Part shown: positions 43,029 to 55,560 of the stretch, in pieces
Position numbering within the stretch: the first letter of the stretch is position 1
Layout: each line of letters opens with the position of its first letter
NCBI GenBank assembly: GCA_934095965.1
Contig: CAKOKR010000002.1
Span: forward strand, 14,255-78,254
Source: an uncultured Bacilli bacterium
GTDB taxonomy: Bacteria > Bacillota_I > Bacilli_A > RF39 > UBA660
DNA length: 64,000 bases
Direction of reading: 5' to 3'
Notes under the pieces: model-generated
What the model was told of the DNA's origin: nothing
The model's input: only the letters and a program-made list of their open reading frames with translations
The model's database searches: none
Translations under genes and position numbers: made by a program

Positions 43029-43883
43029 CTACTTATTCAAATTTATAGTACCAGTTTTTTCTAATTCCACTTCTTCTTTTCTATAATTAAGTGCCATACC
43101 AATTGTAAAAGCATAAGCAAGAAGATAAATCCAAAACATTAAAATTACTAAGTTAGCTAGTCCACCATAAAATGTACTATAATGAGCTAAATTATTTATA
43201 TAATATGAATAAATATATGTAATAATTATCCATGATACAGAAGTAAATAATGCTCCATATCCAACACTTTTACTTCTTACCCTTTTATTCGGTGCCATTG
43301 TATATAATATTTTTATAAAAAAATACATAATTAACCAAGTAATTGGTCCTTGTAAAAAGTGCATAACTGTACCAACATTTTCAGTAATAGAGTTATTTAA
43401 ATTAACAAATTCAAATAATTCAACAATCTTATTACCAAATACTGGTACAATCAACATAAATATAAATAATAAAACTAGAAAAAAAGTCATTATAATAGCT
43501 TTTAATCTTCTTCGAAAGAATCCTTCTTGTTTTTCCCCATAAATAGTATTTGATGTAATAATAATTGATGCAGGTCCATTTGATGCAATAAAATACCCAA
43601 CAACAATTACCATGAAAAATCCAAATCCACCTTTATTAGAATCTGTAGTATTAAGAAGCATATTAGCAATATCTGGTGAAAAAGCTCTACCAATAAAATC
43701 AAATATTACATCTGTTGATAAATTAAGAAGTGCTGCTTCATAACTTATTAAGGTAATTGTTGGAACTATTGCTAAAACAAAAAAGTAAGCAAGCTGACCT
43801 GGAAGTATTGCCATCTCAGGTCTTAACATTACTTTAACAAAATTATCAAAGAACTCTTTTAACTTAAGCTTTACTTTCTTCAT
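43029..43883 (-). CDS. YihY/BrkB-family membrane protein
   Basis: Six hydrophobic helices with the family signatures AYFFVLAIVPTITLISY, ASNGPASIIITSNTIYG and LVILMFWIYLLAYAFTIGMALN (each family-conserved). At 284 residues it is a normal length. The molecular role is not settled; older ribonuclease BN labels for the family are considered wrong. It overlaps the receptor gene upstream by 20 bases, so they are one operon. Confidence 0.88.
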   Translation of the reverse strand: MKKVKLKLKEFFDNFVKVMLRPEMAILPGQLAYFFVLAIVPTITLISYEAALLNLSTDVIFDFIGRAFSPDIANMLLNTTDSNKGGFGFFMVIVVGYFIASNGPASIIITSNTIYGEKQEGFFRRRLKAIIMTFFLVLLFIFMLIVPVFGNKIVELFEFVNLNNSITENVGTVMHFLQGPITWLIMYFFIKILYTMAPNKRVRSKSVGYGALFTSVSWIIITYIYSYYINNLAHYSTFYGGLANLVILMFWIYLLAYAFTIGMALNYRKEEVELEKTGTINLNK

Positions 43884-45873
43884 TATTATCCTTACTTTTT
43901 TTCATATCTTCAATAGCTTCATTCAAAGCATCTTCAATAGTTTTAATATCATCTAAAATCATACTAAAACCAAATTCAGCACCAAAGTCATATGGTAATT
44001 TCTTTATTTCTTTATTTAATTTATGAATATAATTACTTACTTGTTTTTGATTATAACCAACTAAATAAACAACAAACTCATTACCATCAGTTCTCATAAC
44101 TTCACTATTATCAAGTTGAGTTTTAACTAATATATTAGCTAATGCTTTAATTTGTTTATCACCTTCATTATAACCATAACTATCATTAATTTCTTGAACT
44201 TTATTTAAATCAATAACAATAATTGTCTGAGGATATATAGTATTATTATTCCATGTATCAATATTTTCATTTAAGAAATTTCTATTTTTTAAACTAGTTA
44301 ATTGATCAATAAACTTCATTTTATCATCTTTTTTAATCTTTTTAGCAATAGATACTTTCTTACTCTTTTTAATAAATACAAAGATAACTACTGCAACAAT
44401 TATAACAACATATAATATATATTCCGCAATCTTAGTAATTAAATTACCACTCTTAATAGTTTCTTCATGATTTAGCAAACCTTCCAAAACCATTTCATTT
44501 TCATCCATAACTCCAATATAATTATCAAGTAATTTATATAATGCACTATTATTTTTTACTTTAAATGTATATTCATTATTAATAAAGCCTTCATATCTAA
44601 CACTATAATTATCTAACTTTTTATCACTATAATAATTAAATGTATTTTTATCTAATATTATATATACATTCTTTTTATTAAGTTTAAGTAAATCTTTAGT
44701 TGTATTATACGTCTTTATTGTTATACCACTTATTCCATTAACATAATCATATATTTTACTATTATTTAAAACATATACTTCTTCACCAATCAATGAATTA
44801 AGTGACTTAATTACAATATTATCACTCTTCGGAGCAACTGCAACATATTCAATTGGTAATCCATCTGTTTGATAATATTCATCTTTAAAATTATAGTAAT
44901 TAAAATATAAATCTATTTCACCTTTATTAATAGCTTTATTAAATTTATCAAAATTCTTATATTTAACAAAATTAAATTCAATATCAGCAAAATCACTAAA
45001 TTTACTTAAATATACTGCAACAATACCACCATATTTACCACCTAATATTACCTCATATGGACTTGCATTAACAAAACCATAATTATAACTTACACTTTGC
45101 ATAGCATCTACTTCAGTATCACTAATATTCATAGCACTTGTAAAAGTCTTAAATAAACTATCATTATATTTTTCTTTAAAACTACTTTCCCATTTACTAT
45201 AATATTTTTTTAATACACTTGATAAAGTTGAATCATCTAGTTCTAAAACATAATATATTTTTATATCACTAAAATGATAAACAACACGATAATTATTACT
45301 TAATATTACATCTAAATAATCAACCAAAGGAACTAACATATATGATAAATCATTTTTCATACTACTAATAAGCTCCTCTTTAGTTTCATATTGTTTAAAT
45401 GTTGCATTAGTTTTAATATACTTAGTTATATAACTTAAATCTTGCCCAACAACACCTATTTCTTTTCCATTTAAATCATTAACAGTTGATATTACATCAT
45501 TATTTTTTGATACTAATACAAAGTGATCTTTATAAATAACTTCATCATTATTATCAACATTATATTTTACACCAAAAGTAATACCACTTGGATTAGTTCC
45601 AGAATTAAATGTAATCGGATTTACACTTAAACTATATTCATCTTCAAAATCATTTAGAAAATCATAATAAACACCACTACCATCTTTACCAAATACATTA
45701 ACATTATTTAAAACATTAACATTCAAAACAGTACCAATATTATTATTTATCCAATTTCTTTCAACAACAGTTAACTTATCTTTATCATTTAAAATATTAA
45801 ATAAAACAACTGCACTAACTATTACAACAATAACACTAATAATAACAATTATTATATTTTTTCTTTTTTTCAT
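43864..45873 (-). CDS. Receptor with two solute-binding domains and a degenerate GGDEF domain
   Basis: One N-terminal membrane helix (about 7-28), a long extracellular part (about 30-480) with two SBP_bac_3-like modules (DLNGKEIGVVGQDLS in the first, GEIDLYFNYYNFK and SLIGEEVYVLNN in the second), a second helix (about 488-508), then a cytoplasmic GGDEF-fold domain with DQLTSLKNRNFLNE and VIDLNKVQEINDSYGYNEGD. The catalytic motif is RTDGNEF instead of RxGGDEF, so cyclic-di-GMP synthesis is doubtful. It probably senses a small amino-acid-like ligand. No EAL domain is present. Confidence 0.8.
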   Translation of the reverse strand: MKKRKNIIIVIISVIVVIVSAVVLFNILNDKDKLTVVERNWINNNIGTVLNVNVLNNVNVFGKDGSGVYYDFLNDFEDEYSLSVNPITFNSGTNPSGITFGVKYNVDNNDEVIYKDHFVLVSKNNDVISTVNDLNGKEIGVVGQDLSYITKYIKTNATFKQYETKEELISSMKNDLSYMLVPLVDYLDVILSNNYRVVYHFSDIKIYYVLELDDSTLSSVLKKYYSKWESSFKEKYNDSLFKTFTSAMNISDTEVDAMQSVSYNYGFVNASPYEVILGGKYGGIVAVYLSKFSDFADIEFNFVKYKNFDKFNKAINKGEIDLYFNYYNFKDEYYQTDGLPIEYVAVAPKSDNIVIKSLNSLIGEEVYVLNNSKIYDYVNGISGITIKTYNTTKDLLKLNKKNVYIILDKNTFNYYSDKKLDNYSVRYEGFINNEYTFKVKNNSALYKLLDNYIGVMDENEMVLEGLLNHEETIKSGNLITKIAEYILYVVIIVAVVIFVFIKKSKKVSIAKKIKKDDKMKFIDQLTSLKNRNFLNENIDTWNNNTIYPQTIIVIDLNKVQEINDSYGYNEGDKQIKALANILVKTQLDNSEVMRTDGNEFVVYLVGYNQKQVSNYIHKLNKEIKKLPYDFGAEFGFSMILDDIKTIEDALNEAIEDMKKSKDNNEESKA

Positions 45874-45875
45874 AA

Positions 45876-46373
45876 TTATTCTTCACTTTCCACTGGATTA
45901 TTATTATTCCAAACAAGACCACTTCCAGCAACATTTTTGGCTCCCATTATAGTAAAACCATCACTATTTTCAGTCTTATCACATTTTAAAATAAATTCAA
46001 AATCATAATAAGAAAGTAAATCTTCAGAAATATTTGATAAACTTGATTGAGCAATTCCTTCTGCATCTGTTAAAGAAGTATCATCTTTAAAACTAATAAC
46101 AACATATAAAGTTCTACGATTACTCTTTACTTCTAAAGAAGCATTTTTAACTATTTCATTTTCTTTTAAAGAAGTAATATAATCACTTTTGAAAGTCTCA
46201 GTAATCGGATATTTACTAATATCTTTGATTCTATCTCCTTCAATAGATTTACCCTTACCAAAAAAGAATGAAATACTAACAATAATTATAGCAACTAAAC
46301 AAGCTACTAATATTAAACCAAGTATGATTAATACTTTATTCTTCCCCCATAATTCTTTAAACTTATTTTTCAT
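45876..46373 (-). CDS. Membrane-anchored protein of unknown function, 165 residues
   Basis: I do not recognise this protein. It has a basic start, one hydrophobic helix (about 14-36) and an extracellular domain of about 125 residues with a regular beta-alpha pattern, including LYVVISFKDDTSLTDAEG and YDFEFILKCDKTE. The second part looks like a small ferredoxin-like fold. It lies two bases before the GGDEF-type receptor and after ligA, so it may act with the receptor. Confidence 0.65.
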   Translation of the reverse strand: MKNKFKELWGKNKVLIILGLILVACLVAIIIVSISFFFGKGKSIEGDRIKDISKYPITETFKSDYITSLKENEIVKNASLEVKSNRRTLYVVISFKDDTSLTDAEGIAQSSLSNISEDLLSYYDFEFILKCDKTENSDGFTIMGAKNVAGSGLVWNNNNPVESEE

Positions 46374-46409
46374 AACACACCTCTTAAGTAATATAATTAT
46401 ACTATCTAT

Positions 46410-49295
<2,886 letters not shown>

Positions 49296-49296
<1 letters not shown>

Positions 49297-51386
49297 TAAT
49301 TCATCCTCCTTAAACCTTTATAATTATTTAAAAATTTCTTAATACCAAATCTTTTATTAAATGCAACCGTTACAAATCTATCATCAATATCAACAACTAT
49401 TCCTTTACCAAATGATGCATGTAATACAACTTCACCTGGTTTATAATTAATAGCATCTCCATCATAAAATTTAGTTTTATCAAATGCTTTATTTAATATA
49501 CTTTCTTTACTTTCTTCTTTTTCAATCAAATCAGCATCAATTTCTGAAATAAACCTTGATGGTGGATTCATATTTGTAATACCAAACAATAATCTTCTTT
49601 TGGCATTTGTAATATATAATCTTTCTTTAGCTCTTGTAATACCTACATAACAAAGTCTTCGTTCTTCTTCAAGCTCACTTGATGAATTCATACTCATTGA
49701 ATGAGGCATAACTCCTTCTTCCATACCTATTAAAAACACTACTTTAAATTCAAGTCCCTTCGCAGCATGCATTGTCATCAAAGTAATAGCATTATCTATA
49801 TCTTTATGTTCTTGTGAATCAGCCACTAAACTAATATCTTCCAAAAAATCTTCCAAGTTAACATTACCAGTATCTTTTTGATAATTCTCAGTAATACTTT
49901 TAAATTCCATTAAGTTTTCAAGTCTTATATCAGCTTCTAGACTATGTTCATTAAGAAGTTCTTTCTTCATACCACTTTTTTCTAAAACTAAATCAATTAA
50001 TTCTGTTAAATCTTTATTTTTGGCTTGTTCTGTTAAATCAAGAATCAAATTTTTAAATTCTAATTCCTTTGTTTTTGATAAACAATCAAACATTGATGAA
50101 TTTGTATCACTTGCAAGTTTAGTTAAATTTTGAATTGATGTTGTACCAATTCCTCTTTTTGGTACATTTATTACCCTTTCTAAAGATACATCATCTTGAT
50201 GATTAGAAATAAGTCTTAAATAACATAGCAAATCTTTAATTTCTTTTCTTTTATAGAAATAATAACTACCCACTACTCTATATGGATAATTTAGTTTTAA
50301 AATACCATCTTCAACAGTTCTTGATTGAGCATTGGTTCTATAAAGAATTGCAAAATCATTATAAGTATATCCTTCATTTAATAACTTCTTTATCTCATCA
50401 GTTACAAGTCTAACTTCATCCTTTTCATCTAGTCCTCGAAAATATTTAATTTTTACTCCATTACCATAATTACTAAACAAATTAACTTCTTTTCTTTCAA
50501 CATTATTTTTAATAACATTATTAGCTGCCTTTAAAATTGTATTAGTGCTTCGATAATTCTGATTTAATGTAATACTTATAGCATCCGGATAATCATTTTC
50601 AAAATTTAATATATTTTTATAATTACTCCATCTAAATCCATATATACTTTGATTAACATCACCAACCACAAAAAGATTACGATACTTACTTGCAAGCATC
50701 TTAACTAATTTATATTGAACTTCATTAGTATCTTGATATTCATCAATTAAAATATATTTATATCTTTCTTGATATTTATCTAATATATCTTCATTTTCTT
50801 GAAGTAACATAACAGGTCTTTTTAATAAATCATCAAAATCAACAGCATTATTTCTTCTTAAAACTAACTCATATTGAAAATATACTTTAACAGCAACCTT
50901 TTCCGGAGGACTAACTAAAAACTTTTCCACTTCATTATCACTTAACATTTCATTTTTAATAAAACTAATTTTATTTCTAATAAATGAAGGACTATAATCT
51001 TTTGTACTTATATCAAATTCCTTCATAATTTTCTTTATTATACTTAATGCATCATCACTATCAATAATTGTAAAATTACTTGTTAAACCTAATTTTTCTA
51101 CATTTTCTCTAATAATTTTAAGCCCAAATGAATGAAAAGTTCCTACAAAAGCATAGTTATTTTCAACAACTTTACTAATTCTATCACGCATTTCCTTCGC
51201 TGCTTTATTAGTAAATGTAATAGCTAAAATATTACCTGAATAAATACCTTCATTTATCATATTAGCAATTCTTGTTGTTAATACTTTGGTTTTACCTGAA
51301 CCTGCTCCTGCCAAAACTAAACATGGACCTTCCATATGCATAACGGCTTGTTTTTGTTCGTTATTTAAATTACTTAATATATCCAT
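49296..51386 (-). CDS. pcrA: ATP-dependent DNA helicase PcrA/UvrD
   Basis: A superfamily 1A helicase used in repair and replication restart. Motif I LAGAGSGKTKVLTTR, Ia TFTNKAAKEM, II ILIDEYQDTN, III VGDVNQSIYGFRW, IV LNQNYRS, V LMTMHAAKGLEFKVV, VI YVGITRAKERLYI. A C-terminal Tudor-like region has VVLHASFGKGIVVDID, found in Gram-positive PcrA. At 696 residues it is complete. It heads an operon with the nucleotidyltransferase and ligA. Confidence 0.96.
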
Positions 51387-51440
51387 TGTTAACCTCCACT
51401 AATGTAATAATATTATATCAAATATCTCTATTAAATAAAA

Positions 51441-51470
51441 GAAAAATGGATAAGTTTTTTATCCATTTTA
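51441..51470 (-). terminator. Terminator after the four-Cys membrane protein gene
   Basis: On the minus strand AAATGGATAA and TTATCCATTT form a 10-base stem, followed by TTC and further Ts. Confidence 0.7.
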
Positions 51471-51878
51471 TTCATCAACACCATTTTGACATTCATCCCC
51501 TAAAGGATCAAGCAAACAAGTTGTACATACAGAATATTTATCCATAGTATCATTAACACCATCTACAAAACTAAGTAAAAAATCAAGTACAGTTGGTATC
51601 AAAAATACAATTACTGCAATTATTAACCTTCTTACAAAAGCCATCAAACTATCTTTATTTGGTTTTTCATTAGTGGCAATCACACCCTTTGCTAAATCAA
51701 TACTTCCAAGAATTATCAATAAAAGTGGAATAACCATTTTTGCAACATAAATCAAATAACCAATTATTTGAAAAGCTCTCAAACTTTGTCCACTACAGAC
51801 ATTTATTTCTTCTGCAAGTGCCACATTTGGAATAAATACACTAGCAAGAACAATTAACCATAACATCTTATTTTTCAT
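51468..51878 (-). CDS. Small two-helix membrane protein with Cys motif, VirB2/TrbC-like (paralogue A)
   Basis: A cleavable signal (LWLIVLASVFIPNVALAEE) is followed by a Cys, two hydrophobic helices (about 42-60 and 84-107) and a tail YSVCTTCLLDPLGDEC. This layout is shared with the protein at 55107-55502. Signal plus two helices resembles VirB2/TrbC pilins and the similar small proteins of Gram-positive conjugative elements. No conjugation genes are here. The function is unknown. It follows recX by nine bases. I chose the ATG at 51878, with GGTGGAG four bases before it. Confidence 0.65.
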   Translation of the reverse strand: MKNKMLWLIVLASVFIPNVALAEEINVCSGQSLRAFQIIGYLIYVAKMVIPLLLIILGSIDLAKGVIATNEKPNKDSLMAFVRRLIIAVIVFLIPTVLDFLLSFVDGVNDTMDKYSVCTTCLLDPLGDECQNGVDE

Positions 51879-51887
51879 AATCTCCAC

Positions 51888-52643
51888 CTACTCAATTACT
51901 TTATTTATATCATCTATTTTAAAACCTTTGTTATATAAGCTATATTTTAACTTATTTTTAAGATTTTCACCTTCATATTTTCTACTTAATTTTCTATACT
52001 CTTTATTATATACACTTTTTAATATTTCAAAATCATTACTACTATCTAACAAATCTATTTTTTTATTTATTAAATCTACGGGATAACCCAAAAGTAGTAA
52101 ATCACTTTTAACCTTTTTAACAAACATACTCTTTGATAACTTCTTATTTTGTTTTTCTTTTTTCTTAATAGCTTTATTTATTCTATCAAGCCATACATCA
52201 TCACTTATTAGTTTTATTTGTTTATATATTTTATCTTTATCTAAACATAACTTTTCTAAATTATTTTGAATTTTCTTAGGTCCATCATTACTTAGATTAA
52301 GTTTATCATTAATATATGCACTTATATATAACTCTTCACATAAATAACCATTTTTTTGAAGTAACAAAATAACTTTATCAATTGTATCTTTATTATAATC
52401 ACTTAGTTTATCTTTTATTTCCTTTTTAGTTCTAAGTTTTATTCCAATTAACTTTAGTGCTTTATTATATGCATCAACAAAATCATTGTATAAAATAATA
52501 TCTTTATATTCTGCATCACTAATATTTCTTGGTTTAAGTAAATTAAATTTAATTATTGTATCAGTGTATAAACTAATACATTCTTTATCAAAATAAACAA
52601 TATATTTATTTTGTTTCTTCTTTATACTAGATATTTTCTTCAT
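51888..52643 (-). CDS. recX: Regulatory protein RecX
   Basis: RecX limits and modulates RecA filaments. The protein is all helical with three tandem RecX repeats; AYNKALKLIGIKLRTKKEIKDKL is the first, with VILLLQKNGYLCEELYISAYIN, and a last one near the C-terminus, YNKGFKIDDINKVIE. At 251 residues it has the length of Bacillus RecX. It is not near recA here. It overlaps the upstream DHH gene by 17 bases. Confidence 0.82.
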   Translation of the reverse strand: MKKISSIKKKQNKYIVYFDKECISLYTDTIIKFNLLKPRNISDAEYKDIILYNDFVDAYNKALKLIGIKLRTKKEIKDKLSDYNKDTIDKVILLLQKNGYLCEELYISAYINDKLNLSNDGPKKIQNNLEKLCLDKDKIYKQIKLISDDVWLDRINKAIKKKEKQNKKLSKSMFVKKVKSDLLLLGYPVDLINKKIDLLDSSNDFEILKSVYNKEYRKLSRKYEGENLKNKLKYSLYNKGFKIDDINKVIE

Positions 52644-53604
52644 TAAAATACTCTTTACATGTTTTATCTAACTCTTTAGCTAATTCTTCGATTACTTTAT
52701 AATCAGCTGTTCTACATCCAGATGCAAATTTATGTCCTCCGCCCTTATATTTTGATGCAACTTCATTTATAACTGGACCACGACTTCTTATATTTGCTTT
52801 ATAAATGTTATTTCTCTCATCATAAACAACAAACATCCAACAAATAAGTTCTTTTATAAAATAAAAATCATTAACTTGATTAGATACACTTGTTGATTCA
52901 ACATTAAACTTTTTTAAATCTTCACTCGGAACAAAGATAAAACCAAATTTATTTTCAGTTATTTCAATATTATTTATTAAATATGCTCTAAACTTTTCTT
53001 CACTTATACTTCTTTCATACAAGTTATCATATAAACTAACAAAATTTATATTACTTGCTTTAATTAATTCATATGCAGTTTTTAAAGTATTAGCATTTGT
53101 ATTTGGTAATAAAAATCTATCACTATCAAAAACCATACCCACATATAAATCTTCTGCACATTTTTTATCCATCACTAAACTTGTATTTAATAAAAGTTCT
53201 GCAATCATTTCACACGTACTAGACTTTGTTGGATCAGTCCAATCAACATCTCCAACTATATCTTCTGCTGGATGATGATCAATTTTTAATATAGCACTAT
53301 ATTCTAATCCATTAATTCCATCAACTCTATAAAAGTTTGGAACATCAAGTACTATTAATAAAGCATTATCTAAAGTACTTAAATCAGGTTTATCCAAGGC
53401 ACCTAAATATTTAAATTTATGTACCCCGGCACCTACTGCATAAACATTTTTTTCTGGAAATGTAAGTTTAATAGAATCTCTTAATGCTATTTGACTAGCT
53501 ATAGCATCCGGATCTGGACTAATATGTCTAGCTAAAACAATATTGTTATATTTTTTTATTATTTTAAATACCTTTTTATACATTTCCTTCATCTTATCAC
53601 TCAT
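52627..53604 (-). CDS. nrnA: DHH-family phosphoesterase, NrnA-like nanoRNase/pAp phosphatase
   Basis: NrnA degrades very short RNAs and the nucleotide pAp. LARHISPDPDAIASQIAL gives the first metal-binding Asp pair, ILKIDHHPAEDIVGDVDW the DHH motif, VGMVFDSDRFLLPN a third Asp, and YKGGGHKFASGCR the DHHA1 GGGH motif. At 325 residues the length is normal. It lies between ackA and recX in a tight operon. Confidence 0.88.
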   Translation of the reverse strand: MSDKMKEMYKKVFKIIKKYNNIVLARHISPDPDAIASQIALRDSIKLTFPEKNVYAVGAGVHKFKYLGALDKPDLSTLDNALLIVLDVPNFYRVDGINGLEYSAILKIDHHPAEDIVGDVDWTDPTKSSTCEMIAELLLNTSLVMDKKCAEDLYVGMVFDSDRFLLPNTNANTLKTAYELIKASNINFVSLYDNLYERSISEEKFRAYLINNIEITENKFGFIFVPSEDLKKFNVESTSVSNQVNDFYFIKELICWMFVVYDERNNIYKANIRSRGPVINEVASKYKGGGHKFASGCRTADYKVIEELAKELDKTCKEYFNEENI

Positions 53605-53606
53605 TT

Positions 53607-54794
53607 CTACTTATTTTTGTTTTTTAATTCAACAGTGTCCATTGCAATCATTAATTCTTCATCAGTTGGAACAACATAAACCGGAATCTTTGAATCATCA
53701 GTTGATATTAAACGGAATTCTCCTCTAAAGTCATTTCTTTCTTCATCAATTTTAACACCAAGTGATGCAATCTTATCAAGAATAGATTTACGCATTGTTT
53801 TACTATTTTCACCAACACCTGCAGTTAAAGTAATAACATCTGCTCCACCAAGTAAATTATTATACATAGCTATATAATTAGCAATTTTTCTAGCATACAT
53901 TTCTTGAGCAAGTATTGCTTTTGCATCTCCTTCATTCGCAGCATTTTCAACATCTCTTGAATCACTACTTACTTCACTAACACCTAAAAGACCGCTTTTC
54001 TTATTTAAATCATTTGTTAATTCTTCTAATGTTTTTCCAGTCTTTCCAGCTAAATAAGATAACATAGATGCATCAATATCACCACATCTTGTACCCATCA
54101 TAATACCAGCAAGTGGAGTAAATCCCATTGATGTATCAATTACTTTACCAGAATCAATCGCAGTAATAGAACCACCATTACCAATATGGCAAGAAATAAC
54201 TTTTAAATCATCTCTTTTTAAATATTCACTAATTGTTTTATTAATGAATCTATGACTTGTACCATGGAATCCATATTTTCTTACTCCATATTTTTCATAC
54301 CATTCATATGGTACTGGATAAATATATTCAGTTGGTTCCATAGTTGTATGGAATGCAGTATCAAATACTCCAACTTGAATAGTGTTAGGTAGTGCTTTCA
54401 TAAAAGCTTTTACACCCATAATATTGGCAGGATTATGAAGTGGTGCAAGTTCATTATATTGAGAAACTCTTTCAAGAACATCTTCAGTTAATACAACTGA
54501 TTCAGTAAATTCTTGTCCACCATGAACCATTCTGTGTCCAACCCCATCAATTTCTTCTAGTGAACTAATTATACCCATGTTAATTAATTCATCCATTAAT
54601 ATTTGTACAGCTATTGAATGATCTTTTAAATTAGCTTCCTTAGTAATTTTTTCTCCATTATATTTAATTGTATAACAAGAACCTGGAATACCAATTTTTT
54701 CAAATAATCCATTTGCTAATACTTTTTTTTCTGGTAATTCAATCAAAGTAAATTTAAGTGATGAACTACCTGCATTTACTGCTAAAATTTTCAT
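53607..54794 (-). CDS. ackA: Acetate kinase
   Basis: The enzyme makes ATP from acetyl phosphate. ILAVNAGSSSLKF is the N-terminal signature and HRMVHGG, AFHTTMEPTEY, GFHGTSHRF and GNGGSI follow. The later TAGVGENSKTMR is also conserved. At 395 residues it is full length. The ATG at 54794 has GGTGAAG just before it. Together with pduL at 18.7 kb it forms the acyl phosphate route. The start of transcription probably lies within the upstream terminator. Confidence 0.96.
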   Translation of the reverse strand: MKILAVNAGSSSLKFTLIELPEKKVLANGLFEKIGIPGSCYTIKYNGEKITKEANLKDHSIAVQILMDELINMGIISSLEEIDGVGHRMVHGGQEFTESVVLTEDVLERVSQYNELAPLHNPANIMGVKAFMKALPNTIQVGVFDTAFHTTMEPTEYIYPVPYEWYEKYGVRKYGFHGTSHRFINKTISEYLKRDDLKVISCHIGNGGSITAIDSGKVIDTSMGFTPLAGIMMGTRCGDIDASMLSYLAGKTGKTLEELTNDLNKKSGLLGVSEVSSDSRDVENAANEGDAKAILAQEMYARKIANYIAMYNNLLGGADVITLTAGVGENSKTMRKSILDKIASLGVKIDEERNDFRGEFRLISTDDSKIPVYVVPTDEELMIAMDTVELKNKNK

Positions 54795-54830
54795 AACTTC
54801 ACCTCTGTCAATTATTATACATGAAAATTT

Positions 54831-54878
54831 AAAAAAAGTCACTAATTTACAAAATATTTTATAAATTAGTGACTTTTT
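54831..54878 (-). terminator. Terminator of the 63-residue protein gene
   Basis: On the minus strand GTCACTAATTTA and TAAATTAGTGAC form a 12-base stem, followed by seven Ts. A -10 TATAAT for ackA is 17 bases after the GTGACT in its 3' arm. Confidence 0.8.
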
Positions 54879-55068
54879 ACTTGTTTAATTTTAATTTAAT
54901 ATCATCTTGATTTGTAAAAGTAGCTTTTTTTTGATAATCTATTACCCTTCTATGATTACTTCCAATATTTGGCCCATATGGATTGGAATAACCCATTACT
55001 AATTTTTCAAGTCTTGAAGAGTTTTCAATATCATAACCTTTATAATAATAATCATTTATCTTAAACAT
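54877..55068 (-). CDS. Small hypothetical protein, 63 residues
   Basis: I do not recognise this protein. It is soluble and rich in Tyr, Asn and Lys, with MGYSNPYGPNIGSNHRRVIDY in the middle (shown because it looks like a structured turn-rich peptide). A GGTGAT ribosome site 4 bases before the ATG and a strong terminator after it support a real gene. There are no Cys and no membrane segment. Confidence 0.5.
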   Translation of the reverse strand: MFKINDYYYKGYDIENSSRLEKLVMGYSNPYGPNIGSNHRRVIDYQKKATFTNQDDIKLKLNK

Positions 55069-55106
55069 AATATCACCTAATAATATTATGTTTATTATTT
55101 TATATA

Positions 55107-55502
55107 TTATTCGTATTGTCTTAAAGAATCTTCCTCTTTATCAACTATAGTTATACCCTTTGCTTTTCTTTTATAAGAATCACAATCAGCATCAGTTGGA
55201 TTTAACAAACATACTCTACATGCATCAATTCCAGTACCATCTTCATTTTTAGTTACAACCAAACCAAGTACAATTGATACAACTGTAGGTACAAAGAAAA
55301 CAGCAACACCAATTATAAATCTATTTAATAAAGATGAAGCAGCTTTACTTACAGCTTTATCATCACTACTTAAACTAGCTTTTGCAAAATCTACTATTCC
55401 CAAAATTATAATGATTAAAGGAACAATTATTTTAATTGCAAACAAAACATAACCTGCTAATTGCCACATTGCTGAAGTTTTTAAACAAAAATTATCTTCC
55501 AT
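55107..55502 (-). CDS. Small two-helix membrane protein with Cys motif, VirB2/TrbC-like (paralogue B)
   Basis: The 131 residues have the same plan as the protein at 51468-51878: an early Cys (Cys6), a helix ending in IIILGIVDFAKASL (compare IIILG/LIILGSIDLAKGV), a basic turn, a second helix with VAVFFVPTVVSIVLG (compare IVFLIPTVLDFLL), and a tail CRVCLLNPTDADC (compare CTTCLLDPLGDEC). Unlike paralogue A it has no separate signal peptide. It ends with a charged tail. It is a separate small gene between a hypothetical gene and thiI. Confidence 0.65.
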   Translation of the reverse strand: MEDNFCLKTSAMWQLAGYVLFAIKIIVPLIIIILGIVDFAKASLSSDDKAVSKAASSLLNRFIIGVAVFFVPTVVSIVLGLVVTKNEDGTGIDACRVCLLNPTDADCDSYKRKAKGITIVDKEEDSLRQYE

Positions 55503-55560
55503 AATTACACACTCATTTCAATTTAATTATATATTATTTATTTGTGATTATCAAGAAAAA

